From the NCBI RefSeq assembly GCF_006351965.1, contig NZ_CP040932.1:1922001-1986000 (forward strand): a DNA stretch of 64,000 bases. Reading direction: 5' to 3'. The DNA comes from Oceanicola sp. D3 (GTDB taxonomy: Bacteria > Pseudomonadota > Alphaproteobacteria > Rhodobacterales > Rhodobacteraceae). The notes beneath the pieces are model-generated. The model had not been told where the DNA came from and made no database searches. It worked only from the letters and a program-made list of their open reading frames with translations. Below are positions 40,021-49,368 of the stretch, piece after piece. Each line of letters opens with the position of its first letter. The stretch's first letter is position 1. The position numbers and the translations under genes are program-made.

Positions 40021-40287
40021 TTTCTGTCCGTCCTCACTTGCAATGCTGTCCCTGATGTTACGCTGGACAGGCACGGATAGTTTCATTCTGGCGATTAAAG
40101 CCGGTTCGCCGCCATAGCAAATTGTGCATCAACAGGGGAGGCCGCGCGGGGTTTCGGGCGAAGCAAATAACCTGGGCGGCACGCGCCACCGCCAGTCGCG
40201 CGCCCTTGGAAACTGGCCAAATTTTCCGTTGCCTTCCGCCGCCGCGCGGCCTTTCGTATCCACATGCCCATGGAGGAGACGTCAGCG

Positions 40288-41169
40288 ATGCCCCCCCGAA
40301 AGCTTTACCTCGGCCCGTTAACCGACAACCGGCGCTGGGATATGGTCAAGATCCGCCCCGACGATGTCTTCGTTGTCTCCCCGCCAAAGTGCGGCACCAC
40401 ATGGATGCAAACGATCATCGCCCTGCTGTTCACCGGCGATCCTGAGGTTGAAACCGAACTGTCGGTCAAAATGCCATGGGTCGACTTTCGCCTGCGCGAG
40501 ATGCCGGAGGTGGCCGCGCGGCTGGAGGCAATGGAGCACCGGCGCAGTTTGAAGAGCCACACGCCAATGGACGGGCTGCCGCTGGATGATCATGCGCAGT
40601 ATATCTGCGTCTTCCGGCACCCGCTCGATGCGCATTTCTCCTATCGCAAGCACCTGCGTAACCTGCCCATGCCGTTCTTCGGCCTCTGGTATCCCGAGGA
40701 CGATACCGAGGGCACCACCTTCCGCCGGTTTCTGGATGGCGGGCCGGAAGGGTTTGACGGCGATGCGATGGCGCTCGCGCATATCATCAGGCACTACCAA
40801 GCCGCTGTGGCCCTTGCTGAGCGGCCCAACGTGGCACTGTTCCACTACGCAGACATGACGCGGGATTTGGCGGGCACCTTCGCCACGCTGGCGGAGATGC
40901 TGGGCATAACCCATTCCGCCCCGGTCATGGAGCGGCTGGTACAGACGGCGCGCTTTGACAATATGAAGGCCCATGCGGCGCGTTTTGCCCCATCAGGGGG
41001 CAAGGGCTTCATGAAGTCCGACGCAGAGTTCTTCCACAGCGGAACGAGCGGCAAGTGGAAGGGCAGGTTGAGCGATGCAGAGTTGGCGGCCTATGACGCG
41101 ATGATGGATGCCCATCTGACGCCCGAGCAGCGGACGTGGCTGGAATATGGCTCAAGCGGGCCAGCCTAG
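40288..41169 (+). CDS. aryl/alkyl sulfotransferase (PAPS-dependent)
   Basis: 293 residues of the Sulfotransfer_1 family as in eukaryotic cytosolic sulfotransferases: VSPPKCGTTWMQ binds the 5'-phosphosulfate, VFRHPLDAHFSYRKH the 3'-phosphate, and GKWKGRLS corresponds to the C-terminal RKGxxGDWKN signature. The acceptor is likely a small hydroxyl compound. ATG at 40288 has GGAGGAG 10 bases upstream; the in-frame ATG at 40264 has none. Unrelated in type to the sulfotransferase at 22122-22739. Confidence 0.86.
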   Translation: MPPRKLYLGPLTDNRRWDMVKIRPDDVFVVSPPKCGTTWMQTIIALLFTGDPEVETELSVKMPWVDFRLREMPEVAARLEAMEHRRSLKSHTPMDGLPLDDHAQYICVFRHPLDAHFSYRKHLRNLPMPFFGLWYPEDDTEGTTFRRFLDGGPEGFDGDAMALAHIIRHYQAAVALAERPNVALFHYADMTRDLAGTFATLAEMLGITHSAPVMERLVQTARFDNMKAHAARFAPSGGKGFMKSDAEFFHSGTSGKWKGRLSDAELAAYDAMMDAHLTPEQRTWLEYGSSGPA

Positions 41170-41199
41170 GGCTGACCCAACCGCGCGGTAGAATCCGCC

Positions 41200-42123
41200 T
41201 CAGCCCTGACCGATCTGCGCGATGTCATAGGGCGTCGATTGATAAATCTCGTTGATCCAGTTGCCATAGAGCAGGTGAGCGTGGCTGCGCCATCGGTTGA
41301 GCGGCTGCCGCGAGGGGTTGTCCTCGGGGTAGTAGTTCACCGGCACGTTGATCGGCGTGCCATTGGCGACGTCGCGGTCATACTCTTCTTTCAGGGTGCC
41401 GCTGTCGTATTCAAAGTGGTTGAAAATGTAGAGAGCGCGATGCGCCTTGTCTTCCACCAGGCAGGGGCCAGCCTCGTCGGAGCCGACCAGAATGTCGAGG
41501 CCCGCCGCTTCCACCTCATCGGCTCGCATTTCTGTCCAGCGGCTGACCGGGATCAGAACGTCATCGGAAAAGCCGCGAAGGTAGGGGGAGGCGGGCGCAA
41601 GGTTGGCGTGGCGCAGGCAGCCAAAAAGCTTTTGATCCAGCAGGTGTTTTGGCACGCCGTGGAAATGGTTGATCATCGCCATCCCACCCCAGCAAACGCC
41701 GAAAGTGGAATGCACATTGGTCTGCGTCCAATCCATCACTCGGGTCAGCTCATCCCAATAGGTAACCTCTTCGAATGGCAGATGCTCAATCGGCGCGCCG
41801 GTGATGATGAGCCCGTCAAACTTTTCGCCACTCTCCTCCACCTCGGTGAAGGGGCGATAGAAGGTTTCCATGTGCTCGGCAGCGGTGTTCTTGGTTTCAT
41901 GCTCGCTCATCCGGATGAGCTGAAAGTCGATCTGCAACGGCGTGGCACCGATCAGCCGGGCAAACTGCGTCTCGGTCTGGATCTTCTTGGGCATCAGGTT
42001 GAGCAGCCCGATGCGCAGGCGGCGAATGTCCTGCCGCTCCGCTTGTTCATCTCCCATGACCATAACGCCCTCACGGTCCAGAACGGCGAAGGCGGGCAGG
42101 TCTGATGGCAAGGTTATGGGCAT
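41200..42123 (-). CDS. metA: homoserine O-acyltransferase MetA (predicted O-acetyltransferase)
   Basis: 307 residues, HTS family. It activates homoserine for methionine synthesis. Nucleophile C144 is in [10 protein letters not shown]; the catalytic His and Glu are in the C-terminal half (HFEYD region and after). The acyl-specificity site reads [12 protein letters not shown] with Glu at residue 113, where succinyl-specific enzymes have Gly; from the known Gly/Glu switch this predicts acetyl-CoA as donor. The gene follows an ATPase gene after only 33 bases, leaving no space for the SAM-II riboswitch that precedes metA in some alphaproteobacteria. Confidence 0.93.
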   Translation of the reverse strand: MPITLPSDLPAFAVLDREGVMVMGDEQAERQDIRRLRIGLLNLMPKKIQTETQFARLIGATPLQIDFQLIRMSEHETKNTAAEHMETFYRPFTEVEESGEKFDGLIITGAPIEHLPFEEVTYWDELTRVMDWTQTNVHSTFGVCWGGMAMINHFHGVPKHLLDQKLFGCLRHANLAPASPYLRGFSDDVLIPVSRWTEMRADEVEAAGLDILVGSDEAGPCLVEDKAHRALYIFNHFEYDSGTLKEEYDRDVANGTPINVPVNYYPEDNPSRQPLNRWRSHAHLLYGNWINEIYQSTPYDIAQIGQG

Positions 42124-42156
42124 GGGTTCGGGCTGCTTATCCGGGGAATGATGAAT

Positions 42157-43029
42157 TTAGGTGCGGGCGCTGCGGGCATCAATGGCACGCGCGATGAGTG
42201 CGTTGAAGTCGTCGGTCGTGGTCACATCCTTTGCCTCTTCGGCAGTGATGCGCACGCCCCAGTTGCGGGCCATCGCCTCATAAAGTGGCTGACGGTGGGC
42301 AAGCGCGCGGGCGTAAGTGAAACGGATGAAGTCATCAGGGTCGACCTCATCTTCTTTCAGGCTGTTCTCGCGCAGATACTCGCCCCAAACGCGGGCGAGG
42401 AAATCGGGGCGGTAGCTCATTGGCTTGGGGGCTTTGTCGAAGCGGCGGATCAATTCGGCGGTATGGGCCTCGCTGCCCTCAATCCAGACCATCAGGCATT
42501 GCTGCGACAGATCGCTGAGCAGCGGGTCGGCCATATCCTCCGGGTCCACCCATTCGCAAATCGAGCCGCCGGTATCGCAGATGAAATGCGGGTAGCCATA
42601 GAGCGCCTCGGCCCGTTCAATAAAGTAGCCGGTGTCGCGCAGGGCGTTCTCCTCAGCCTCGCGAAACTGCACCTGACGGCGGGTGTATTCAGCCATCTCC
42701 ATGCCGCCCTTGGCCACGCTGCCCGGCTTGCCGAGGTAGGTGGAGACGGGGGCGAGGTTGTGGAAGGTGATGTTGGAGCCGATGTAGATGCTGTCGCTCA
42801 TCAGCAGCTCACGCAAAAACGGCACCTTCATCGCCTCGCGCTTGGCGTTGTCGGTGATCCGCTCGCCCATGTAACGGGTGCCAATGCGATAATCTATCGA
42901 GTAGTGAAACCAATCGCCACTGTCGCGCAAAAGCTGGCTGAGGTGGGTCTTGCCGAGCCCCGACATGCCAAAGAGCAGCACCTTCTTGCGCGGCGCATCC
43001 AGCCAGTCTTGCGCGGTGTCGTAGATCAT
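42157..43029 (-). CDS. P-loop ATPase/kinase-like protein of Rhodobacterales
   Basis: 290 residues. Near the N-terminus (about 15-35) LLFGMSGLGKTHLSQ is a Walker A loop, and the following residues resemble nucleoside-kinase style P-loop proteins. Acidic DTGGSICEWVD in the middle and a helical C-terminal half follow. Proteins like this are annotated only as ATPase in Rhodobacterales; the substrate is unknown. It lies upstream of metA in the same direction. Confidence 0.75.
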   Translation of the reverse strand: MIYDTAQDWLDAPRKKVLLFGMSGLGKTHLSQLLRDSGDWFHYSIDYRIGTRYMGERITDNAKREAMKVPFLRELLMSDSIYIGSNITFHNLAPVSTYLGKPGSVAKGGMEMAEYTRRQVQFREAEENALRDTGYFIERAEALYGYPHFICDTGGSICEWVDPEDMADPLLSDLSQQCLMVWIEGSEAHTAELIRRFDKAPKPMSYRPDFLARVWGEYLRENSLKEDEVDPDDFIRFTYARALAHRQPLYEAMARNWGVRITAEEAKDVTTTDDFNALIARAIDARSART

Positions 43030-43088
43030 GCCGTCCCTCGTCTTTTGCCCTGTTGGGTAGCGCGGGGCAGGCGGAGCGTCCAGCGGTT

Positions 43089-44003
43089 TCAGGATGGGGC
43101 AGGGCGCAGGCGGCGCAGGAGCCGCCCATCGAGCACAAGGAGGCCTGCCGCCAGCAGGGCAAAGCCCGCATAGGCGCGCGGGTGCAGCGCCTCATCCAGC
43201 ACCAGCGCCCCGAGGCCGATGGCCACGGGCGGGATCAGCAGGGTCACCAGCAACAGGTTGCCCGCGCCCGCCATGGCCAGCACGCGGTAGTAGAGCAAGT
43301 AAGCACAGCCGGTGGCGATCAGCGCGTAATAGGCGATGGCGGCGGTGCCGCGGGCGGTGGCGGGCAGGTCGATGCCGCCCTCCAGCGCCAGCGTCAGCGG
43401 GATCAGGATGAGGGTGGAGCTGGAGAGCATGCCCGCCGCGGCTACCAGCGGCGAGAGCCCGCGCAGCCGCACCCGCGCCCAGGCCCCGGCAAATGCATAA
43501 CAGAGCGTGCCCGCCAGCACCGCAAGCTGCGCCAGCGAGCGCAGCGAAAACCCCGCCAGCACCGCCGGGCCAACGGTGACGGCGACACCGGCAAACCCGA
43601 GGCAAACGCCGGTGAGGCGGCGGGCCGTGAGGCGCTCGTCGGCAAAGACCAGCGCGGCCACAAGCACCCCGGCCACAGCGGTGAAGGCGTTGAGGATCGA
43701 GGTCAGCCCGCTTTCGATCGAGAGCTGCCCCCATGCCATCAGCGTAAAGGGCAGCACGTTGTTCAGCAGCCCCATCACCGCAAAACTCCCCCAAATCGCC
43801 AACCCGCGCGGCATTGCCTCACCACGTAGCCAGACCACCGCCCAAAGCGCCAGCGCCGCCCAGCCCACCCGGTGACAGACGGATGACAGCACGCTCACCT
43901 CATCAAGCGCGACCCGGATCGACAAAAAGGAGGCCCCCCAAATCAGGCCCAGCAGAAGCATTTCGGCCCACGCGCGGGTGGAGATATCGGTGGATTGGGT
44001 CAT
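43089..44003 (-). CDS. EamA/DMT-family exporter
   Basis: 304 residues, ten hydrophobic helices arranged as two five-helix EamA repeats, the first starting WGASFLSIRVALDE and the second at about residue 165. Typical of RhtA/YdcZ-type inner-membrane exporters of amino acids or metabolites; substrate not predictable. Stands alone between the ATPase gene and the fadL-type gene, from which a terminator separates it. Confidence 0.87.
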   Translation of the reverse strand: MTQSTDISTRAWAEMLLLGLIWGASFLSIRVALDEVSVLSSVCHRVGWAALALWAVVWLRGEAMPRGLAIWGSFAVMGLLNNVLPFTLMAWGQLSIESGLTSILNAFTAVAGVLVAALVFADERLTARRLTGVCLGFAGVAVTVGPAVLAGFSLRSLAQLAVLAGTLCYAFAGAWARVRLRGLSPLVAAAGMLSSSTLILIPLTLALEGGIDLPATARGTAAIAYYALIATGCAYLLYYRVLAMAGAGNLLLVTLLIPPVAIGLGALVLDEALHPRAYAGFALLAAGLLVLDGRLLRRLRPAPS

Positions 44004-44060
44004 GCGGCGGATCTAGCGCGGCGCGCATGGCGGAGCGACCCGGAAATTGCGCCAAACGAA

Positions 44061-44089
44061 AAAGCCCCGGGCGTGCTGCCCGGGGCCTT
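44061..44089 (-). terminator. rho-independent terminator after the FadL-type gene
   Basis: On the minus strand GGCCCCGGG and CCCGGGGC form an 8-bp stem (44086-44079 with 44071-44064, loop GCAGCAC) followed by TTTTTCGTTT. It is 30 bases beyond the stop codon of the outer-membrane protein gene and well positioned to end its transcript. Confidence 0.8.
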
Positions 44090-44118
44090 TCCCTGTTTCT
44101 TTCTGCCGCGACCGGCGG

Positions 44119-45216
44119 TCAGAAGTTGTAGCCAACGCGGAGGCCGACACCTACGGCGGTGTTGCCGGAGAAGTCGCCAAAAGTGGTGCCGGGGGCGGTG
44201 GGGTTCTCGGTTTTGGCGTCGCCGATCCAGCTGTAGTTCACGCCGCCGGTGATGGTGGCGTTGCCAACGGTGTAACGCCCGGCGAGGCCGATGGATGTGC
44301 GGCCATCTGTTGGGCCGAGGTTGCCCGCGAAACCGCCGTTCTGGGCCTCGTAGCTGACGGTGGCGATCCCGGCGAAGTTATCGGTGAAGCGACGGGCCAC
44401 ACCCACGGTGTAGGTGATCACGTCATCTTCGTAGTCCACCAGCGAGCTGCCGGTCTGGAGGTTGTAGCCGTAGGGCGTGATATCGAACTCCGACCAGTCG
44501 ACCCAGCGGACCGAAGCGAGCAGCAGTGTGCCTTCGGCAATGCCGGTCTGGGCTTCAAGGTTCAGAGACTGCGGGAAGGTGGTTTCAAACGGAAGCGAGG
44601 GGCTGCCGTTTTCGATTGCCGTCAGCTCATGGGTGATCGCGGAGTGGTATGTCAGCGCGATCCGCATGGCGATTTCCGGCTTCTCATAGGCCGCACCGAT
44701 GAAATAGCCCAGCTCGGAGCTCGTCGGGGCCTGAAGAGTGTAGCCATTGAAGAGCGCCACGTTGCCCTTGACCTGCTGCATCCGCAGGCCGCCGTGGATC
44801 GAGAAGCCACCATCAAGATTATACTTGGCGATCAGCTTGATCTCGTCGACGTTGAGGTCGGCGTTGGAACCTGCATAGGCATAGCCGGTGTTTGCCGGAT
44901 AGTAGACGTCTGCACCGTAGGGCATCTCATAGATGAAGCCGATGGAAAGGCGGTCGTTCACATCGGTCTTGAAGGCGAAAGAGAGCGAGGTGTAGTCGCC
45001 CGTCATGTCACCCGAGTCAGGGCCGGCCGGAAAGGGGCCAACGCCACTGGTTGCGACACCAGACACATCGGGGCTGACCCGGCTGATGGAAAATTCGCCG
45101 TAGCTGCCCGGCTCATACATGAAGCCGATGGATTGAGTGGTCCGCTCGATCCCGCCGGCAGAGGCGGCGGTGGCAGTGGCCATAAGGGCCGTGGCGGCAC
45201 ATATGGTGCGTTTCAT
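44119..45216 (-). CDS. OmpP1/FadL-family outer-membrane transporter
   Basis: 365 residues with a Sec signal peptide (ends ASAGG region, about residue 20), a beta-barrel pattern of alternating hydrophobic residues and a C-terminal Phe (RVGYNF), the outer-membrane insertion signature. FadL-type channels take up long-chain fatty acids and other hydrophobic compounds. The usual N-terminal NPA motif of FadL is not evident. GGAGGAG precedes the ATG at 45216. Ends in a strong terminator. An acyl-CoA ligase gene lies 1.6 kb away on the other strand. Confidence 0.85.
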   Translation of the reverse strand: MKRTICAATALMATATAASAGGIERTTQSIGFMYEPGSYGEFSISRVSPDVSGVATSGVGPFPAGPDSGDMTGDYTSLSFAFKTDVNDRLSIGFIYEMPYGADVYYPANTGYAYAGSNADLNVDEIKLIAKYNLDGGFSIHGGLRMQQVKGNVALFNGYTLQAPTSSELGYFIGAAYEKPEIAMRIALTYHSAITHELTAIENGSPSLPFETTFPQSLNLEAQTGIAEGTLLLASVRWVDWSEFDITPYGYNLQTGSSLVDYEDDVITYTVGVARRFTDNFAGIATVSYEAQNGGFAGNLGPTDGRTSIGLAGRYTVGNATITGGVNYSWIGDAKTENPTAPGTTFGDFSGNTAVGVGLRVGYNF

Positions 45217-45377
45217 TTCGGTCTCCTCCCCGAAGTATTTCCCAACTAACACCTTTTTGAGCAGCGCGTGATTTGTCGTCAATTTGTTACCCTGCGTCAG
45301 AGCGCAAAACTGCCCCGAGGTCGTGCCAATTCTGCACTATGCGTGCCTTTGGGCACACATGCCGGCCCGCGTGGGCG

Positions 45378-46304
45378 CTATCGTGCGTTCGCGCGTAGGT
45401 TGATGAAGTTGCCGGTCAGGATCAGCGCCGCGCCCAGCACCACCCAGATATCGAGCGACTCGCCATAGAAGGCCATGCCGACAAAGGCCAGCAGGGGCAG
45501 CCGCAGGAAATCCATCGGCATGACGATGGATGCAGGTGCCAGAGAGAGTGCGCGGGTGAGACAAAAGTGAGCCGAGAGCCCGGCAATGCCGATGAGCACC
45601 ACGAAAGGCATTGCAGCGCTGGAGGGCCAAGCCATCTCACCGTCAAGAAAGCCGCAGATCAGGCCAAAAACGGCCTGCATTGTGGTGATGTAAAACAGGA
45701 TGCACAGCACCGAGGCTTGCCGGGTCAGCACCTTGGTAAAGACGGCAGTGAGCGCAAAGCCGATGGCAGCACCGGCCGCCGCCGTCAGCCCCGGGTCGAG
45801 GTTGGCAAAATCCGGGCGGGCGACGACAAGAACGCCCAAAAATCCCATACCGGCGGTTGCCAGCTTCAAGGCGGTAAACCGCTCGCCCAAGAACAGCGCG
45901 GCCAGCAGGATCACCCAGATCGGCGAGGTGAACTCGATAGACACCACCTGCGCCAGCGGAGCCGAGGCGATGGCGAAGAACCACAGGTTCTGCCCGGCGA
46001 AGTGGAAGACATTGCGGGCAAAGTGCAGGTGCAGCTTGTGGGTGCTGATCTGGCGCAACTGCCGGGTCGCCAGCCCGACAATCACCACGATGGCGATGCC
46101 CACAAAGCTTCGGTAGGTCATGATCTCGAACGTGTCGAGCTCTTCGCTCACCGTGCGCCCGGCCACGGCCATGGTGGCAAAAGAGGCAATCGCCCCCACC
46201 ATCCACGCCATCGCGGGAAGCACCGCATGCGCCTCCGGGCTGCGGGGGCGGGTTGCCGTGCCTGCAGGGGCGATCTCGCCGGGCGATGGGGGCGTGGCGC
46301 TCAC
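45378..46304 (-). CDS. EamA/DMT-family transporter
   Basis: 308 residues from a GTG whose last two bases overlap the TGA of the upstream ABM-domain gene (GTGA), which points to coupled translation. Ten helices in two EamA halves, with the RSFVGIAIVVIV and FTSPIWVILLAALFLGER stretches typical of DMT exporters. The substrate is unknown. The first 45 residues, rich in Pro and Ala, are not hydrophobic. Confidence 0.87.
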   Translation of the reverse strand: MSATPPSPGEIAPAGTATRPRSPEAHAVLPAMAWMVGAIASFATMAVAGRTVSEELDTFEIMTYRSFVGIAIVVIVGLATRQLRQISTHKLHLHFARNVFHFAGQNLWFFAIASAPLAQVVSIEFTSPIWVILLAALFLGERFTALKLATAGMGFLGVLVVARPDFANLDPGLTAAAGAAIGFALTAVFTKVLTRQASVLCILFYITTMQAVFGLICGFLDGEMAWPSSAAMPFVVLIGIAGLSAHFCLTRALSLAPASIVMPMDFLRLPLLAFVGMAFYGESLDIWVVLGAALILTGNFINLRANAR

Positions 46305-46585
46305 GCCTCTAACTCGGTGACGGTAAAGTCCCGCGTGATGCTGGCAGAGGCCCGGCCCCACGCGCTGTCTTTTGTGCGTTCCTTATGCGCCTCAAAGGCT
46401 TGCGGGCTCTCAAACAGCTCATCGAGGTGCCAGATCATCGGGTCATCGCCCTGGGTCAGATCAAACCGAATATTGCCCGGCTCGGCTCGTGACAGACGAA
46501 TATGCTCCGGCAAATGGGTGCGGGCAATCTCTGCATCGGCTTCGGACGTGCAGATGAGCCTGCCGGTGACTTGGATCTTTCCCAT
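46301..46585 (-). CDS. antibiotic-biosynthesis monooxygenase (ABM) domain protein
   Basis: 94 residues with the ferredoxin-like ABM fold: GKIQVTGRLICTSEADAE, then HIRLSRAEPGNIRFDL and the conserved LDELFESPQAFEAHKER. Such small dimers act as cofactor-free quinol monooxygenases or heme/aromatic binders (compare YgiN); the substrate is not visible. Its stop codon overlaps the GTG of the downstream EamA transporter. Confidence 0.82.
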   Translation of the reverse strand: MGKIQVTGRLICTSEADAEIARTHLPEHIRLSRAEPGNIRFDLTQGDDPMIWHLDELFESPQAFEAHKERTKDSAWGRASASITRDFTVTELEA

Positions 46586-46796
46586 GATGTCCTCCCTCTG
46601 GTGGCGCGAAGGTGGGGCGGGCTGCGGTGAAGGTCAAGCCGAAGGCGAGGGGCCGGAAGTGCACTGACCCGCTGGTGGTGGCAGCCCGGCGGCGTCTTCG
46701 GCCCGCAGATGCGGGGTGGGCGGCAGCGAGACCCGATGAAATGCAAGTTGTAGAGCAACAGAGTTCGCGGCAGATTTGCCGCGAGGAGGACGGAGG

Positions 46797-48386
46797 ATGC
46801 TGCAAATCGAAGGTCGGCTCATCGGCGAGGTCTTTGCCGAGGCGGTGGCACGGGCCCCCGCGGCAGAGTTTTTGGCCGCGCCCGGCGGCGTTTCACTGAG
46901 TTACCGGGAGGTGGCCGACTCCGTCGATGAAATGCGGGCGGTGCTGGCAACCGCAGGCTACGGTGCGGGTCATCGCGTGGCGGTGCTCGTCGGCACCCAG
47001 CCCGCTCACTACCTGCTGAAACTGGCGATGAACGCCCTCGGCATCTCCTTCGTCCCGATCAACCCCGATTACCGCCCGGGCGAACTGGCCTATGTGCTGG
47101 AGGATTCCTGCGTGGAGCTGATCATCGCCGCGCCACTCCATGAGGCGCTGGTGCGCTCTGCCACGACGGAGATGGAAAAACCGCCCCTTATCAGCACCTT
47201 CACGGGCGGCCTTGATGTTCCAAATGCCCGCACCCCCGCGCCGGGCGGCGCTCTTACCCCCGAGAGCGAGGCCAGCCTTCTTTATACATCTGGCACCACA
47301 GGGCGGCCCAAGGGCTGCATCCTCAGCCATGATTACGAGCTGCTGATGGGCGCCTCTTACCTTCGGCCCAAAGGCGCAATGGCGGTGATGGGAGCCGACC
47401 GGGTGTTCAATCCGCTGCCCGCTTTCCACGTGAACGCGGGGGTGCTGACGTTCTTCGGCGTGATGCTGGCGGGCGGCTGCCTGATCCAGCCGGAACGGTT
47501 CTCGGCCAGACGGTTCTGGGAAGATTGCGCCGAGACGCAGGCGACTGTCTTTCACTATCTCGGCGTGGTGATCTCGGTGCTGATGGCTGACCGCGACGCC
47601 GGTCCGGAAAAGCTGGGCAGGCTGCGAGCCGGGTTGGGCGCGGGAGTGGAGCCAGCGCTGCACCTTGGCTTTGAGGCGCGCTTTGGCATCCCGCTGGTGG
47701 AGCTCTGGGGAATGACCGAGATGTGCCGGGTGCTCTCGATGGAGGAGGAGCCGCGCCACCCCGACACCCGCGCCATGGGCCGGGCCCGCGATGATCTTGA
47801 GGTGCAGGTCTGGGATGACGAAGGCCGCGAGTGCCCGCGCGGCACCCCCGGCGAGATGGTCATCCGCCACTCCGCGCTTACCCCGCGTCGCGGCTTCTTC
47901 TCCGGCTACCTCGGCAAGCCGGAGGCAACCGAAGAGGCCTGGTCAGGTGGCTGGTTTCATACCGGTGATACCGTCATGATGGGTGAAGATGGCGTCATAA
48001 CCTTCGTGGATCGCAAGAAAAATATCATCCGAAGGGCAGGGGAGAACATCGCCGCCGCAGAGGTGGAAAACGTGCTCTTCGAGCATCCGGCGGTCCAGAA
48101 TGTGGCGGTGGTGCCATGCCCCGACGAGACCCGCGAAGAAGAGGTGCTGGCCGCAATCAAGCTGGCTGACGGGCACGCGCCAAACGCCGAAACCGCCCGC
48201 GCCATCTTCAACGCGGCTTTCGCCCGCATGGCCTACTACAAGCCCCCGGGCTGGGTGCTCTTCGTCGAGGATATCCCGGTCACAGGCACCCAGAAAGTGC
48301 AGAAACACGCGCTTTTTGCCCCCGGAGAAGACCCACGCCAACGGCAGGGAATCCATGATCTGCGCAGGTTCAAGACGCGAGGCTAG
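46797..48386 (+). CDS. AMP-dependent acyl-CoA synthetase/ligase
   Basis: 529-residue class I adenylate-forming enzyme. ATP loop LLYTSGTTGRPKGCILS, A5 motif VELWGMTEMCRV, A7 GWFHTGDTVMM, A8 DRKKNIIRRAGENI and the A10 catalytic Lys in GTQKVQKHAL are all intact. Activates an organic acid via its adenylate to the CoA thioester; the region RAGENIAAAEVENVL is like carnitine/crotonobetaine-CoA ligases (CaiC-like), but substrate choice is open. ATG at 46797 has GGAGG directly upstream. Its 3' end overlaps the convergent GT8-type gene by 17 bases. Confidence 0.88.
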   Translation: MLQIEGRLIGEVFAEAVARAPAAEFLAAPGGVSLSYREVADSVDEMRAVLATAGYGAGHRVAVLVGTQPAHYLLKLAMNALGISFVPINPDYRPGELAYVLEDSCVELIIAAPLHEALVRSATTEMEKPPLISTFTGGLDVPNARTPAPGGALTPESEASLLYTSGTTGRPKGCILSHDYELLMGASYLRPKGAMAVMGADRVFNPLPAFHVNAGVLTFFGVMLAGGCLIQPERFSARRFWEDCAETQATVFHYLGVVISVLMADRDAGPEKLGRLRAGLGAGVEPALHLGFEARFGIPLVELWGMTEMCRVLSMEEEPRHPDTRAMGRARDDLEVQVWDDEGRECPRGTPGEMVIRHSALTPRRGFFSGYLGKPEATEEAWSGGWFHTGDTVMMGEDGVITFVDRKKNIIRRAGENIAAAEVENVLFEHPAVQNVAVVPCPDETREEEVLAAIKLADGHAPNAETARAIFNAAFARMAYYKPPGWVLFVEDIPVTGTQKVQKHALFAPGEDPRQRQGIHDLRRFKTRG

Positions 48387-49314
48387 GCGATCGCAGCGCT
48401 TGCTTCACGCCCGGGCCGGTGATCTTGGTCAGCGCGTCGAGCTCTTCGTGAAACCAATGCCACCAACTGGCGTTAGGCTCGCCCGCAGGCGGCGCGGCAT
48501 GAAGGTGGGGCTTTGTGTCTCCAACAAAGTGGAGCAGTTTCGGCGCACGCATCGCCTCTCGCACCTCCGCCCGATCGTGCGCGGGCAGATGCTTGAGCTT
48601 CCGCGGCTCGATCGAAGCAAGAAGGTTCCACGCATAGGGCAAACTGGCCTTGTCGCCCTCCAGCCGATAATTCAGCCAATCCTGATCGTTGTAGATTGAC
48701 TGCGTCTTGAACTTGAACTCGAGCGCGGCAGGCAGATCGTTCATCGCGTGATGTCGTGCCCGGCTTGCCTCGCTTTCGAGGTCGAGGAGCAGAACGCCTG
48801 TATTCACGTAGTGCGCCAGATCGACCCATTCGCGCAACAACGCCGCCTGCTGGTCCGTGCCGGTGCGTTTGTGTCCGAACGGCAGCCAACGGCGTTTCTC
48901 CCGCTCGATGGCGCGCAGCAGAATAACATCTTGCACCCCGCCTAGGGGATGTCCGCCCAGATCGGCGTCAAAAAGCTCACTTACATCCGCCCGCAGCAGC
49001 GTATCGCCGTCCAGATAGAGCGTGCGCCTGTCAAAGAACTCCACGAGCCGTAGCCGGAGGTAGGATGAAATCGGCAGTCGCCCTTGGTAGTTCGGCGGAG
49101 CAGGCTCCAGATCGACCTGACGCGTGCGCACCGTAGCGGCAGGGAAGGCGGCATCGAGGCGTCCGGCCCATTCACAGGCTTCGGGGCAGTCCTCCGAGAG
49201 GAAGATCGTCACCTCTACGGGTCGGCTGCAGCGTTGAAGCAGGGAATAAGCAGACACCATCGTCAGCGCGGCAAATCCGCCGTCGCACATATAGGCAACG
49301 TTCACTGTTCCCAT
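48370..49314 (-). CDS. glycosyltransferase family 8-like protein
   Basis: 314 residues. Begins VNVAYMCDGGFAALTMVSAYSLL, the nucleotide-sugar start of GT8 enzymes, and has the metal-binding DxD in TLYLDGDTLL and the LLHFVGDTKPH stretch near the C-terminus, corresponding to the conserved His motif of LgtC-like galactosyltransferases. Likely adds a sugar to a surface polysaccharide or lipopolysaccharide. ATG at 49314 has GGAGAGG upstream and is preferred to 49338. Confidence 0.83.
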   Translation of the reverse strand: MGTVNVAYMCDGGFAALTMVSAYSLLQRCSRPVEVTIFLSEDCPEACEWAGRLDAAFPAATVRTRQVDLEPAPPNYQGRLPISSYLRLRLVEFFDRRTLYLDGDTLLRADVSELFDADLGGHPLGGVQDVILLRAIEREKRRWLPFGHKRTGTDQQAALLREWVDLAHYVNTGVLLLDLESEASRARHHAMNDLPAALEFKFKTQSIYNDQDWLNYRLEGDKASLPYAWNLLASIEPRKLKHLPAHDRAEVREAMRAPKLLHFVGDTKPHLHAAPPAGEPNASWWHWFHEELDALTKITGPGVKQALRSPSLAS

Positions 49315-49368
49315 GGTCCACCTCTCCCCTCGATCCAAGGCAAACCGAGCAAGGCCGCTTTTTCGGCG

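Noticed and set aside
42124-42156. SAM-II riboswitch expected before metA
   Set aside because: Only 33 bases separate metA from the upstream gene, too short for the element; no match seen.
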